A DNA stretch of 64,000 nucleotides. It comes from an uncultured Pelagibacteraceae bacterium. GTDB taxonomy: Bacteria > Pseudomonadota > Alphaproteobacteria > Pelagibacterales > Pelagibacteraceae. The notes under the pieces are model-generated. The model did no database searches, was not told the origin of the DNA, and was given only the letters and a program-made list of their open reading frames with translations. A program made the position numbers and the translations under genes. Below, piece by piece: positions 45,851 through 56,677 of this stretch. Where the stretch lies: contig CACOLA010000003.1 of NCBI GenBank assembly GCA_902627935.1, positions 1-64,000 on the forward strand, read 5' to 3'. Position 1 is the stretch's first letter; every line of letters begins with the position of its first letter.

Positions 45851-47413
45851 GTGATTAAAAAAGAAATTTTAGAAAAAACAAGTGCCTGGCCTTTTGTTGA
45901 AGCAAAAAAAATGCTTCGAGAAAGAAAATCATTTATTGAAAAAAAAGGTAAAATCACTCTTCAAACAGGGTATGGTCCAAGTGGACTTCCTCATATTGGA
46001 ACATTTGGTGAAGTAGCAAGAACTTCGATGATGGTTAATGCCTTAAGGCAACTTACAGACTTACCTGCAGAAATAGTTACTTTTTCAGATGATATGGATG
46101 GTTTAAGAAAGGTTCCTGATAATGTTCCTAACCAAGAGATGCTTAATAAGAATCTTCATAAACCATTAACCCAAGTGCCGGATCCATTTGGAAAATTTTC
46201 TAGTTTTGGAGAACACAATAATGAAATGTTGAAAGATTTTTTGAATAGTTTTGACTTTAAATATAGTTTTAAAAGCTCATCAACTTTATATAAAGATGGT
46301 TTTTTTAATTCAACTTTAAAAATTATTTTAGAAAATTACAATGGTATAATGAATATTATACTTCCAACCTTAGGTAAAGAACGTCAAAAAACCTATTGTC
46401 CTTTTTTACCTATTTGTCCAGATACAGGTCATGTATTAGAAATACCAGTTTTAGAAATTGATAAAAAAAATTCTAAAATAATTTTTGATAATCAAGGTAG
46501 AAAATTAGAATCCAGTATTCTAAATGGAAATTGCAAACTACAATGGAAAGTTGATTGGGCAATGAGATGGTACGCTCTTGATGTAGATTTTGAAATGTAT
46601 GGAAAAGACCTTATTGAAAGTGCAATATTATCAAGCAAAATTATAAATTTAATTGGAAAAAAAAATCCATCCGGTTTCGCCTATGAATTATTTTTAGACG
46701 AAAAAGGCGAAAAAATTTCAAAATCGAAAGGAAATGGTATTACTATAGATCAGTGGTTGAAATATGCTTCACCTGAAAGCTTATCTTTATATATGTATCA
46801 AAATCCTAAAAGGGCAAAAAAACTTTATAAAGAAATAGTGCCAAAAGCTGTGGATGAATATCTTGATAATATTGAAAAATCAAAAAAACAAACAGAGCAA
46901 CAACTTGTAATGAATCCTGTTTGGCATGTTCACAATGGAAAAGTTCCAAAAGAAGAAATGATTATGACTTTTTCAATGTTACTGAATTTAGTTGAAACAA
47001 GTAATGCTGATAACAAAGATCTATTATGGAAGTTTGTAAAAAAATATAAACCAAACATTTATGAAAAAAATTTTCCAATTTTTAATAGTTTGGTTGGTTA
47101 TGCGATTAGATATTTTAATGATGTAATCAAATCTCAAAAAAAATATAAAAAACCCTCAGATAAAGAAAAATTAGCTTTAGAGGCTTTAGTAAAAACTTTG
47201 GAAAAATGTAATGATCAGATGTCACCAGAAGATATACAAACTTTAATTTATTCAACAGGAAAAGAAAATGGCTACGCAGAAAACCTTAGAGATTGGTTTA
47301 AGTTGATTTATGAAGTAGTCTTTGGTGATGAAAATGGTCCAAGGATGGGCTTTTTTATAAGTTTTTTTGGTGTTAACGAAACAAAAGAGTTGATAATTAG
47401 TAAATTAAAATAA
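45851..47413 (+). CDS. lysK: class I lysyl-tRNA synthetase (GTG start)
   Basis: TGYGPSGLPHIGTFGEVART (HIGH), GEKISKSKGNG (KMSKS), WAMRWYALDVDFEMYGKD. Confidence 0.95.
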   Translation: MIKKEILEKTSAWPFVEAKKMLRERKSFIEKKGKITLQTGYGPSGLPHIGTFGEVARTSMMVNALRQLTDLPAEIVTFSDDMDGLRKVPDNVPNQEMLNKNLHKPLTQVPDPFGKFSSFGEHNNEMLKDFLNSFDFKYSFKSSSTLYKDGFFNSTLKIILENYNGIMNIILPTLGKERQKTYCPFLPICPDTGHVLEIPVLEIDKKNSKIIFDNQGRKLESSILNGNCKLQWKVDWAMRWYALDVDFEMYGKDLIESAILSSKIINLIGKKNPSGFAYELFLDEKGEKISKSKGNGITIDQWLKYASPESLSLYMYQNPKRAKKLYKEIVPKAVDEYLDNIEKSKKQTEQQLVMNPVWHVHNGKVPKEEMIMTFSMLLNLVETSNADNKDLLWKFVKKYKPNIYEKNFPIFNSLVGYAIRYFNDVIKSQKKYKKPSDKEKLALEALVKTLEKCNDQMSPEDIQTLIYSTGKENGYAENLRDWFKLIYEVVFGDENGPRMGFFISFFGVNETKELIISKLK

Positions 47414-48465
47414 TGTATTCAAATTTAAGATCTTTAATATTTAGAATAGATCCTGAAAGAGCACACTTTTTAGCAATTCAATCTCTTAAATTTAATTTAG
47501 TTTCAAATATATTTGATGAAAATAAAAACGATCCTATATTAAAAACAAAATTATTTAAAAAAGAGCTTTGTAATCCAATCGGCATTGCAGCAGGTTTTGA
47601 CAAGAGTGCTGAGGTATATAATCCTTTGTTTAAATTGGGATTTGGATTTGTTGAGGTAGGTACTGTCACCCCATTAAAACAATATGGAAATGAAAAACCA
47701 AGAGTATTTAGATTGGTAGAAGATCAAGCATTAATCAATAGGTTAGGATTTAACAATCATGGATCAGATGTAATATTAAATAGAATAAAATCTAATACAA
47801 AATTAGGTGTGTTAGGTGTTAATATTGGTCCTAATAAAGATTCTAATGATAGATTAAACGATTATTTAATTGGAATAGAAAAATTTTCTGAAGTTGCAGA
47901 TTATATTACAATTAATATTTCTTCACCAAATACTGAAAATCTCAGAAATTTTCATGATGGGAATAACTTAAAAAAGTTATTAAGATCTGTATCAGAGAAA
48001 AAAAAACAGTTAAAAACTGAAATTCCTTTAGCTGTAAAGATTTCACCAGATATCAACGAAAATCAAATCGACTTAATTTCAGAAATACTTTTAGAAAATA
48101 ATATAAGTGCAATAATAATTTCAAATACATCTGACGCTTCTCGAGAAACCCTTCAAAATATTCAGAAACATCAAAGAGGCGGCTTATCAGGAAAACCAAT
48201 AGAAAAAAAATCAAATCTCTTAATAAGTAAATTCTATAATTTATTAAAAGGTAAAATAAAAATAATTGGAGTGGGAGGTGTTGACTCTGGAAAAGCAGCT
48301 TATGACAAATTTTTATTTGGAGCAGATTACGTTCAATTATATACTGGCATGGTATTTCAAGGCCCTAACATTGCTAGTGTGATTAAAAAGGATTTAAAAG
48401 AATTGTTAATAAGAGATGGTGTCAAAAATTTTACAGAAATTGTGGGAAATAAAACGATTTCTTAA
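47413..48465 (+). CDS. pyrD: dihydroorotate dehydrogenase (quinone), class 2
   Basis: [76 protein letters not shown]. Confidence 0.96.
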   Translation: MYSNLRSLIFRIDPERAHFLAIQSLKFNLVSNIFDENKNDPILKTKLFKKELCNPIGIAAGFDKSAEVYNPLFKLGFGFVEVGTVTPLKQYGNEKPRVFRLVEDQALINRLGFNNHGSDVILNRIKSNTKLGVLGVNIGPNKDSNDRLNDYLIGIEKFSEVADYITINISSPNTENLRNFHDGNNLKKLLRSVSEKKKQLKTEIPLAVKISPDINENQIDLISEILLENNISAIIISNTSDASRETLQNIQKHQRGGLSGKPIEKKSNLLISKFYNLLKGKIKIIGVGGVDSGKAAYDKFLFGADYVQLYTGMVFQGPNIASVIKKDLKELLIRDGVKNFTEIVGNKTIS

Positions 48466-48517
48466 ATGTATTAAACTTGACGCCTATAAATTCTCTCCTT
48501 ATATAGGTACAGTTATT

Positions 48518-48829
48518 ATGTCAAAAAAATGCGAACTTACTGGTAAAATTCCTATGAAGGGTAATAACGTTAGCCATGCTAATAACAAGACAAAAAGAAG
48601 ATTTTTACCAAACCTCAAAAAAGTCAAATTTACGAGCGAGCTCACTGGAAGAAGTTTAAGGCTTACCGTAAGTAATTCAGGTGTAAGGTCAGTTGACAAA
48701 AAAGGTAGTTTTGATGAATTCTTAAAGGCTGTAAAAAATAAAAACTTATCTCCAAGATTAAAAAAATTAAAAAAAGTAATATTAATTAAATCACCTTTTA
48801 AAAAAAAACCAATATCTAAATCTGTTTAA
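48518..48829 (+). CDS. rpmB: 50S ribosomal protein L28
   Basis: [33 protein letters not shown]. True start at 48518; the ORF-track start at 48416 lies inside pyrD. Confidence 0.96.
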   Translation: MSKKCELTGKIPMKGNNVSHANNKTKRRFLPNLKKVKFTSELTGRSLRLTVSNSGVRSVDKKGSFDEFLKAVKNKNLSPRLKKLKKVILIKSPFKKKPISKSV

Positions 48830-49383
48830 TGAGTAAATTATTTATCACCCTGTCTATAATGATGGGGGTTGTCGTATTATCTTCTAATTATTTAGTTCAG
48901 TTTCCAATAAACTATTTTGGATTAAACGAGATTCTGACCTATGGAGCCTTTAGTTACCCAATAGCTTTTTTAATTACAGATTTAGCGAATAGGTCATATG
49001 GAAAATTATTAGCAAGACAAATTGTATATTTAGGTTTTTTAATTGGAATTATATTTACATTATTATTTTCTACTGATTTTGCAGATTTGATATCTATAAG
49101 AATAGCAATAGGATCAGGAATAGCTTTTATTACTGCACAATTATTAGATATTCAAATTTTTGATCGATTAAGAAAAAAAGATTGGTATGTAGCTCCACTT
49201 ACTTCATCGTTGATTGGTTCAACAGTCGACACTTTTTTATTTTTTGCAATATCATTTTATGCAACAGGAGTTCCTTGGATAACTTTATCTTTGGGAGATT
49301 TAGCAGTTAAAATTTTAGTTGCTTTAATAATGTTGATACCATTTAGAATGTTATTGAAAATTATTAAACCAATTAAAGTTTAA
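48829..49383 (+). CDS. yhhQ: queuosine precursor transporter (YhhQ/VUT family)
   Basis: NEILTYGAFSYPIAFLITDLANRSYGKLLARQ and SLIGSTVDTFLFFAISFYA match the family. Confidence 0.87.
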   Translation: MSKLFITLSIMMGVVVLSSNYLVQFPINYFGLNEILTYGAFSYPIAFLITDLANRSYGKLLARQIVYLGFLIGIIFTLLFSTDFADLISIRIAIGSGIAFITAQLLDIQIFDRLRKKDWYVAPLTSSLIGSTVDTFLFFAISFYATGVPWITLSLGDLAVKILVALIMLIPFRMLLKIIKPIKV

Positions 49384-50255
49384 TATAAAAATTTATAAGA
49401 CAGAATTTTATAAGCTAATTTTGCAACAAGAAAGTTAAATGAATTAAATCCCTTAATTGGAGATAATTCATTAATATCTACACCAACAATTTTAGAGTTT
49501 TTTGCCGCAATTCTTATTATATCTAATGTTTCATCCCACAAAAGTCCTCCTGGTTCAGGTGTGCCGGTTGCAGGCATAATACTTGAATCTAGTCCATCTA
49601 CATCAAACGTAAGATAAACAGTTTTATTTTTAATTAGTTTTTTAAAGTTAGACAAATTCCACTTTTTTTTATCTTTAGCCCAAAAAATATTTATTCTTGA
49701 AGAATTCTTTTTTAAAAATGGGATTTCACTTTTTGATATGTTTCTTATCCCAAATGAAATTAACGAAACATTTTTATAATCTAGACACCTTCTAATTGCT
49801 GAAGCGTGTGAAAATTTTTCTCCATTATAACTTTGACGTAAATCTGCATGAGCATCAAAATGTAAGAGACAAATGTTTTTATATTTTTTAGTAAAAGGAA
49901 CAATACACCCAGGGGTTATTGAATGCTCTCCACCTAAAGTCATCGGAAAGAGATTTCTATTTAAAATTTCTTTATTAATTTCTGAGATTTTATTTAGTGC
50001 CTTATTAATATTTTTGTCTATTTTAAATGGTTTTAAAGTTTTAATACCTATTTTTTTATATGGTTCACAATTAAGCTCTTCATCATATAATTCAACTTGG
50101 TGAGACGCTTTTATAATTTCTCTAGGTCCATTCTTAGTTCCACTTCCATAACTAACAGTTTTCTCTAATCCAAATGGAACAACTATAGCTTTTTCTTTAA
50201 AGCTAAATTTATTATCAATTCCTAAAAACCCGTTTTTATTTGATAGATATTTCAA
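49380..50255 (-). CDS. speB: agmatinase/arginase-family ureohydrolase
   Basis: TLGGEHSITPG, LHFDAHADLRQSYNGEKFSHASAIRR, YLTFDVDGLDSSIMPATGTPEPGGL. Confidence 0.9.
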   Translation of the reverse strand: MKYLSNKNGFLGIDNKFSFKEKAIVVPFGLEKTVSYGSGTKNGPREIIKASHQVELYDEELNCEPYKKIGIKTLKPFKIDKNINKALNKISEINKEILNRNLFPMTLGGEHSITPGCIVPFTKKYKNICLLHFDAHADLRQSYNGEKFSHASAIRRCLDYKNVSLISFGIRNISKSEIPFLKKNSSRINIFWAKDKKKWNLSNFKKLIKNKTVYLTFDVDGLDSSIMPATGTPEPGGLLWDETLDIIRIAAKNSKIVGVDINELSPIKGFNSFNFLVAKLAYKILSYKFLY

Positions 50256-50257
50256 TT

Positions 50258-51301
50258 TTATTCAAAAATTTTTGTAAAGTTTTTTCTTTTTCTATTTTTC
50301 CATTCCCCTCTATGATAAGCATCACTAGCGATCAATGGTAAAACACTGGTAGCTTCTGCAAACACCATCTGTTCTTTTGTGATATCTACTTTCCCCCATG
50401 AACTAGCTTCTTTTAGTGTGGAGCTACTACAAGCACCGTCTCTACTATCAGCAACAGTAATTTGAACAGCATATTTATGCATGTCTACATCCTTTCCTAA
50501 TAGCTCAGCACAAATAACAGTATCTTGAATAAAGTTTTTAGGGACACCACCACCAACCATAAATAATCCAGAACCTTTAGATTTGATTTTAATTTCAGTT
50601 AGTTCTCTAAATTCTCTAACCGAGTCTATTGTCATATGATTTTTTGGATTTCGTTCTTGATGCATAACTAGACCAAATCCTGCACTAGAGTCTGTAAATG
50701 CAGGACAGAAAATTGGAACATTATTGTCAAAAGCAGTTTCAATTAAAGAATCTTTTTTCTTTGAGTTTTTTTTTAAATATTTTCCCATTTCATTAATGAA
50801 TTCCCTTGAGGTATAGCTTCTTGATTCAAGGTTATTTGCAATTTCACATATAATTTTATCACACATTTGGAGTTCTTCTTCATCTATGTAGGTGTCATAG
50901 ATTCTATCTATATAGTTGCTCCTCAATTCTGTATCGTCTTGAAATTGGGAACCTTGATAATGTTTAAATCCAAGAGCTTCAAAAAAATCCATATCTACTA
51001 TAGAGGCACCTGTTGCGACGATTGCATCCACCATATTATATTTAACCAAATCTTTATAAATATTCATACATCCAGCCGCAGAAGTAGAGCCAGCTAAAGT
51101 AAGAAAAATTGTACATTCTTTATCTTTAAGCATATCGTTATAAATATTTGCAGCATTTGCTGTTTCTCTAGAAACGAATGACATTTTTTCCATAGAGGAT
51201 ATAATTTTTCTAGAATCAAAAGAGGTTATATCAATATGTTCTACAGGACTTTTTAAGAAATCTTTTTTACTATTGTGGCCTGGATTTTTTTGACCTGACA
51301 T
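50258..51301 (-). CDS. deoxyhypusine-synthase-like protein
   Basis: FLTLAGSTSAAGC, GGGVPKNFIQD, EASSWGKVDITKEQMVFAEATSVLPLIAS (DHS C-terminus with SWGK). Confidence 0.9.
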   Translation of the reverse strand: MSGQKNPGHNSKKDFLKSPVEHIDITSFDSRKIISSMEKMSFVSRETANAANIYNDMLKDKECTIFLTLAGSTSAAGCMNIYKDLVKYNMVDAIVATGASIVDMDFFEALGFKHYQGSQFQDDTELRSNYIDRIYDTYIDEEELQMCDKIICEIANNLESRSYTSREFINEMGKYLKKNSKKKDSLIETAFDNNVPIFCPAFTDSSAGFGLVMHQERNPKNHMTIDSVREFRELTEIKIKSKGSGLFMVGGGVPKNFIQDTVICAELLGKDVDMHKYAVQITVADSRDGACSSSTLKEASSWGKVDITKEQMVFAEATSVLPLIASDAYHRGEWKNRKRKNFTKIFE

Positions 51302-52485
51302 TAAGCAACCAAAGTAGCTTTGCTTAAGTCTTTATCGTACATGGAAAGAATTGGTTTATCTTCAACCTCATAAATTTCATTTGAATAGTACCCGTTAAAT
51401 TTTGTTCTAAACGTTAAACCGTATGCTCCAAGTTGACCAAGCTCGATGTAATCATTTTCTTTAATATTATTTGGAAGTAAGAATGGGCCCTTCATGTAAT
51501 CCATACTATCGCAAGTAGGACCAAAAAAGTCAAATGCAGTCAATTTTTTTGAAATTATTTTATTAGATGTATCCTTTATCATTTTAGCAGGGAAAACAAT
51601 ATTTGGAGTGCCTGCATCAAACAAAGTTCCATAGGTTCCATCATTGATATATAATTTTTGTTTTTTTCTCAAGTTTACTCTCACTATAGTAGAGCCACTT
51701 TCTGCTACCAAAGCTCTACCAGGTTCACAGATAATTTGAGGCATTTTATTAAATTTTAAATTTTCTAAACTTTTTTTAATTTCTTTAAAATATTGTATTA
51801 AATTTTGAGGTATAAGATCAGGGTAAATTGTAGGAAAACCACCACCTACGTTTATATAGTCTGGCATAATTTTTGTTTTTTTAATTATACTACCTATTTC
51901 TTTTATACCTTTTGTGTATGAAATAGGATGCATACATTGCGATCCTACATGAAAACTTAATCCAACTTTTTTCGCATATTGTTTTGCTAATCTCAACAAG
52001 CCCAATGACTCAGAGTTTTGAGCACCAAACTTTTTAGATAAATCTATCTCTGCATGTTCATTTGAAACAGCAACTCTAACAAATAATTCTAAGTCTTTTG
52101 CATCATTTGTATTTTTGATTATTTTTGTAAGTTCTTCTTTTGTATCTAATGAAAATGTTTTTATATCGTATTCAAAATAAGCCTCCCTAATACTTTCGGG
52201 ACTTTTTACTGTATGCATAAATGAACATTTTGCTGAATTTGAAAATCTCTTAATTTGCTTGATCTCTTCAATGGATGCTATATCGAATTGATTTATTCCA
52301 CTTTCTATTAGAGCCTCTATGACTAGTGGGTTAGGGTTAGTTTTAACTGCATACAAGATCTCACCAGGAAAATTCTTTTGAAAAAATTTGGAAGCTTTTG
52401 TAACAGAATGTTTTCTGATACAATAAACAGGTTTTTCAGGTTTCAGTTGATTTATTAAATTTTCAACTGATTTAAATTTTAGCAT
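51301..52485 (-). CDS. group III PLP decarboxylase, ornithine decarboxylase-like
   Basis: PGEILYAVKTNPNP (PLP Lys), SFHVGSQCMHP, NVGGGFPTIYPD, FFGPTCDSMDYMKG. ATG at 52485 follows GGAGG; the TTG at 52500 is less likely. Confidence 0.9.
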   Translation of the reverse strand: MLKFKSVENLINQLKPEKPVYCIRKHSVTKASKFFQKNFPGEILYAVKTNPNPLVIEALIESGINQFDIASIEEIKQIKRFSNSAKCSFMHTVKSPESIREAYFEYDIKTFSLDTKEELTKIIKNTNDAKDLELFVRVAVSNEHAEIDLSKKFGAQNSESLGLLRLAKQYAKKVGLSFHVGSQCMHPISYTKGIKEIGSIIKKTKIMPDYINVGGGFPTIYPDLIPQNLIQYFKEIKKSLENLKFNKMPQIICEPGRALVAESGSTIVRVNLRKKQKLYINDGTYGTLFDAGTPNIVFPAKMIKDTSNKIISKKLTAFDFFGPTCDSMDYMKGPFLLPNNIKENDYIELGQLGAYGLTFRTKFNGYYSNEIYEVEDKPILSMYDKDLSKATLVA

Positions 52486-52634
52486 TGTAAATGCCTCCAA
52501 AAAAATTTAACAAAAAAAAAGCTCTTAAAACTATTAAAAACCTTTTATAAAGTGTGCAAATACGCCAATAATATAAAGAAGTAAAGCAAATAATTTACTA
52601 TTGAATTTCAGAATTAAATCGCCATATATGCTTT

Positions 52635-53198
52635 ATGAAAAATGAAGCAACACTTCAAAACATAAGTGATTTTGACAACAAATCCTTACTTATTGTTGAT
52701 GATGATAATCCTTTTAGAGAGAGATTATCTAGAGCAATGGAAAAAAAAGGTTTTGATGTTTTACAAGCTGAAAGTGTAAAAAAAGGTATAGATGCGGTTA
52801 AAGCTAAAAAACCAGGATTTGCTGTAGTTGACCTCAGATTAGCAGACGGTAACGGGCTGGAAGTTGTAAAGGAAATTCAGACATCAAACTCCTCAAGCCG
52901 AATCATAATGCTCACAGGTTATGGTAATATTCCAACAGCTGTAGCTGCAATTAAAGAGGGTGCAATTGACTATCTGGCAAAACCTGCTGATGCTGATGAT
53001 GTTGAAAAAGCATTGTTAGCGGATCCATCAAAAAAAGCAGCTCCACCAGAAAATCCAATGTCTGCTGATAGAGTTAAATGGGAGCATATACATAGAGTTT
53101 TCGAACTTTGTAATAGAAATGTTTCAGAGACTGCAAGAAGACTTAAAATGCATAGAAGAACTCTTCAGAGAATCTTATCTAAAAGATCTCCTAAATAA
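52635..53198 (+). CDS. regA: RegA/ActR/PrrA-family response regulator
   Basis: Receiver domain plus Fis-type HTH (HIHRVFELCNRNVSETARRLKMHRRTLQRILSKRSPK). Confidence 0.94.
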   Translation: MKNEATLQNISDFDNKSLLIVDDDNPFRERLSRAMEKKGFDVLQAESVKKGIDAVKAKKPGFAVVDLRLADGNGLEVVKEIQTSNSSSRIIMLTGYGNIPTAVAAIKEGAIDYLAKPADADDVEKALLADPSKKAAPPENPMSADRVKWEHIHRVFELCNRNVSETARRLKMHRRTLQRILSKRSPK

Positions 53199-53751
53199 AG
53201 TTTCTTAAATTAATTAATTTTTTAGCTATTAGAGTTAATAATACTATTTTAAATAGTTCGGCTATTAAAAATGGCTCAACCCCTAAACTGTAAATCGGTT
53301 TATCCCAGCCAATTAGGCTTCCAAGCCACAAAATCCCAAAAATATAAATAGTCGATGTGGCTATAACTATTTTCAAAAATATTTTAAAAAAATTATCATT
53401 ATGATTAATAAAGCTCGCTAAATAGCAAGCAGACAAAAAACCAATTAAATAACCCATGGTAGGTCCAGTAAAGTAAACTAAACCAACACCTCTTTCCGGA
53501 GAGTTTGAAAAGACAGGCAAACCAACAATACCCTCTATTAAATACAAGCAAATTGTTGATAGTCCAATTTTATATCCAAAACTAATTCCTATGAACAATA
53601 CCACAAAAGTTTGCATAGTCATTGGAACTGGATAAAAAGGAATTTTCACTTTTGCAGAGATAGTTAGAGCAATAGAACCTATTATAATTACAATTAATGA
53701 CTTTATTATTTTTGATTGAAAGTTTTGTTTAATTAATTCCATTATTAACAA
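53191..53751 (-). CDS. bioY: biotin transporter (BioY family)
   Basis: AKVKIPFYPVPMTMQTFVVLFIGISFGYKIG, FTGPTMGYLIGF. Confidence 0.93.
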   Translation of the reverse strand: MLIMELIKQNFQSKIIKSLIVIIIGSIALTISAKVKIPFYPVPMTMQTFVVLFIGISFGYKIGLSTICLYLIEGIVGLPVFSNSPERGVGLVYFTGPTMGYLIGFLSACYLASFINHNDNFFKIFLKIVIATSTIYIFGILWLGSLIGWDKPIYSLGVEPFLIAELFKIVLLTLIAKKLINLRNFI

Positions 53752-53850
53752 TACCTTTTATTGATGTATTATTCTAGTAGTAAATTATCAGAAATAACAA
53801 ATGTATTTTTTTAATATAGATGTTATTAAAATCTACAAATAATACAATTA

Positions 53851-56628
53851 ATGAATAAAATTGAAAAAACTGATCATTTCTATTTAATTGATGGATCTGG
53901 ATATATATTCAGAGCATATTATGCATTACCTCCATTAACTAGAAAAAGTGATGGAATGCCCACAGGAGCGGTAAGTGGTTTCTGTAGCATGTTATTTAAA
54001 TTATTAGAGGATTCTAAATCTAAAGAAAATTTACAAAAGCCGACACATTTTGCAGTTATTTTTGACTCTGCAAGAAAAACTTTTAGAAATGAAATTTATA
54101 AAGATTACAAAGCTAATAGATCTGAACCACCTGATGATTTAGCTCCACAATTTGAATATATCAGAAAATCAGTACTAGCTTTTAATTTACCGTCAGTAGA
54201 TCTCTCTAATTATGAAGCTGACGATTTAATAGCAACCTACACTGATAAAATTTTAAGTAAGGGTGCAAAAGTTACAATAGTCTCCTCTGATAAAGATTTA
54301 ATGCAATTATATAGAAGAGATGTTCGAATTTTTGATCCAATGAAAAACAAATTTATTGATGAGGATGATATTATTAAAAAATTTGGAGTTAATGCCAGTA
54401 AAGTAATTGATGTACAAGCTCTTGCAGGAGATAGTAGCGATAATGTTCCAGGTGTTCCAGGCATAGGTGTTAAAACTGCAGCAGAATTGATTAATAAGTA
54501 TGGTACATTAGAAATTCTTTTAAAATCTGCCCACGAGATAAAACAAAATAAAAGAAGAGAAACTTTAACTGAAAATAAAGATAAAGCTTTATTAAGTAAA
54601 GCTCTTGTTACTTTGAAACATGACGCTCCAGTAAATAGAGAATTAAATGAATTTAAACTAAAAGAGCTAGACAAAGAGAAACTTTACGAATTCTTGAGAG
54701 AAATGGAATTTAATCGTTTATTGAGTTCAGTGATTTCTATTTATGGTGAGCCCAAATTAAGAAATTCAATAGTGGATTCAAAAGAGGAAAATAAAAAATT
54801 TGAATCAATCAACAAAAAAAATTATTTTTTAATTTCAAATTTAAAAGAAATTGAAAAATGGATAAATGAGGCGGAAGAGATTGGAGAAATTGCGGTGGAT
54901 ACTGAGACAGATTCTCTTGATCCCCATCAAGCAAATTTAGTGGGAATTTCGCTAAGCACAAAGATAGGCCAAGCTTGTTATATACCTATTGGACACAAAT
55001 CAAAAGAATGTCTTGATAAAAAAAAAGTTTTACAAAAATTAAAACCTTTATTAGAGGATCCTAGCATAAAAAAGATTGGACAAAATATAAAATTTGATTT
55101 CATAATTTTTTTCAAAAATGGAATTACTCTTAATTCTTTAGAGGACACCATGCTAATGTCATATGTTCTAGATGCTGGAAGAAATAGACATAATATGGAT
55201 ACTTTATCCGAAATTCATTTAAATCATAATACAATAAAATTTAAAGATTTAGTTGGAATAGGAAAAAGGCAAATTAACTTTAGTGAGGTTGAGATTAATA
55301 AAGCAAAAGATTATGCTGCTGAGGATGCTGATATTACTTTCAGACTTTATAAAAAACTTATTAAGAGACTTAAATCTGAAAAATTAATTAATATTTATGA
55401 AATTTTTGAAAAACCATTAATCAAGATTTTGGCTTTAATGGAAATAGAAGGTATCAAAATTGATGAAAAATTTCTTAAATCACTCTCTTTAAAATTTGAA
55501 AAAAAAATTGATAAAATTCAAAAAGAAATTTTCAAAATTTCTAAAAAAAAATTTAATATTGCTTCACCTAAACAATTAGGTGAAATTATTTACAATGATC
55601 TAAAAATAGCAGGTTTAAAAAAAACAAAAAAGGGTAGTTTTGCTACTAGTGCTTCAGTTCTAGAAGATTTGGCATTTAAGGGTCATGATTTCGCGCAATT
55701 AGTTTTGGATTGGAGACAATTATCTAAGCTAAAAAATACTTACTCAGACTCTTTACCAGAACATTTAAATCCAAAGACAAAAAGAGTACACACCTCTTTT
55801 TTATTGGCAGCTACTACAACTGGTAGACTTGCATCCAGTGATCCTAATTTACAAAATATACCTATTAAATCTGAAGACGGCAAAGAGATAAGAAAAGCAT
55901 TTATAGCTGAGAGAGACAATGTACTTATTTCTGCTGATTATAATCAAATAGAAATGCGAATTTTAGCAGATTTAGCAAATGTAAAAGAATTAAAAAAAGC
56001 ATTTAAAAATAATGAGGATATCCATTCATTAACTGCTAGCCAAATTTTTAATATTGATATTAAAAATGTAGATAAAGACCAAAGGAGAAAAGCAAAAGCT
56101 ATAAATTTTGGTATCATTTATGGAATTTCACAATATGGATTAGCAAAACAAATTAATGTTTCAAATTATGAAGCAGAAGAATTTTTAAACTCATATTTTG
56201 CAAAATTTCCAGAAATAAGAAAGTATATGGACGATACTATTAAATTTTGCAGGAAAAGTGGTTATGTTAATAACATTTTTGGAAGAAGATCTCATTTTAA
56301 CTCAATTAATGATAAAAATTACAATATAAGAAATTTTCAAGAGAGAGCAGCCATAAATGCACCTATTCAAGGTTCAGCATCAGAAATTATGCGAATCGCA
56401 ATGATCAGACTTGATAAAAAAATGAGTGATCAGAAATCTTTAAAGTCTAAAATACTTTTACAAATCCATGATGAATTAATTTTTGAAGTTCACAAAGATG
56501 AAGTTACTAAAATGACAAAAATTATAAAAGATGAAATGATAAGTGTTGCCAATAGCGATTATCACTCATTTTCTATCCCTTTAACTGTTGATATCAATAG
56601 AGGAGATAATTGGGGCTCCTTACATTAA
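53851..56628 (+). CDS. polA: DNA polymerase I
   Basis: 5' nuclease (LIDGSGYIFRAYYALPPL), 3'-5' exonuclease (IAVDTETDSLDPHQANLVGISL), polymerase motifs (SADYNQIEMRILADLA, RRKAKAINFGIIYG, LQIHDELIFEV). Confidence 0.98.
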   Translation: MNKIEKTDHFYLIDGSGYIFRAYYALPPLTRKSDGMPTGAVSGFCSMLFKLLEDSKSKENLQKPTHFAVIFDSARKTFRNEIYKDYKANRSEPPDDLAPQFEYIRKSVLAFNLPSVDLSNYEADDLIATYTDKILSKGAKVTIVSSDKDLMQLYRRDVRIFDPMKNKFIDEDDIIKKFGVNASKVIDVQALAGDSSDNVPGVPGIGVKTAAELINKYGTLEILLKSAHEIKQNKRRETLTENKDKALLSKALVTLKHDAPVNRELNEFKLKELDKEKLYEFLREMEFNRLLSSVISIYGEPKLRNSIVDSKEENKKFESINKKNYFLISNLKEIEKWINEAEEIGEIAVDTETDSLDPHQANLVGISLSTKIGQACYIPIGHKSKECLDKKKVLQKLKPLLEDPSIKKIGQNIKFDFIIFFKNGITLNSLEDTMLMSYVLDAGRNRHNMDTLSEIHLNHNTIKFKDLVGIGKRQINFSEVEINKAKDYAAEDADITFRLYKKLIKRLKSEKLINIYEIFEKPLIKILALMEIEGIKIDEKFLKSLSLKFEKKIDKIQKEIFKISKKKFNIASPKQLGEIIYNDLKIAGLKKTKKGSFATSASVLEDLAFKGHDFAQLVLDWRQLSKLKNTYSDSLPEHLNPKTKRVHTSFLLAATTTGRLASSDPNLQNIPIKSEDGKEIRKAFIAERDNVLISADYNQIEMRILADLANVKELKKAFKNNEDIHSLTASQIFNIDIKNVDKDQRRKAKAINFGIIYGISQYGLAKQINVSNYEAEEFLNSYFAKFPEIRKYMDDTIKFCRKSGYVNNIFGRRSHFNSINDKNYNIRNFQERAAINAPIQGSASEIMRIAMIRLDKKMSDQKSLKSKILLQIHDELIFEVHKDEVTKMTKIIKDEMISVANSDYHSFSIPLTVDINRGDNWGSLH

Positions 56629-56677
56629 TTAAATTTATTGCCCAAATTAGAACAATTTAGTATTTTTAAATAAATCC

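Noticed and set aside
48416-48517. N-terminal extension of rpmB in the ORF track
   Set aside because: It overlaps the end of pyrD; the normal L28 N-terminus ([10 protein letters not shown]) starts at 48518.
52618-52634. Leaderless regA transcript (TTGAAT...TATATG near the ATG)
   Set aside because: Promoter boxes are weak and easily found by chance at this AT content; not supportable without TSS data.
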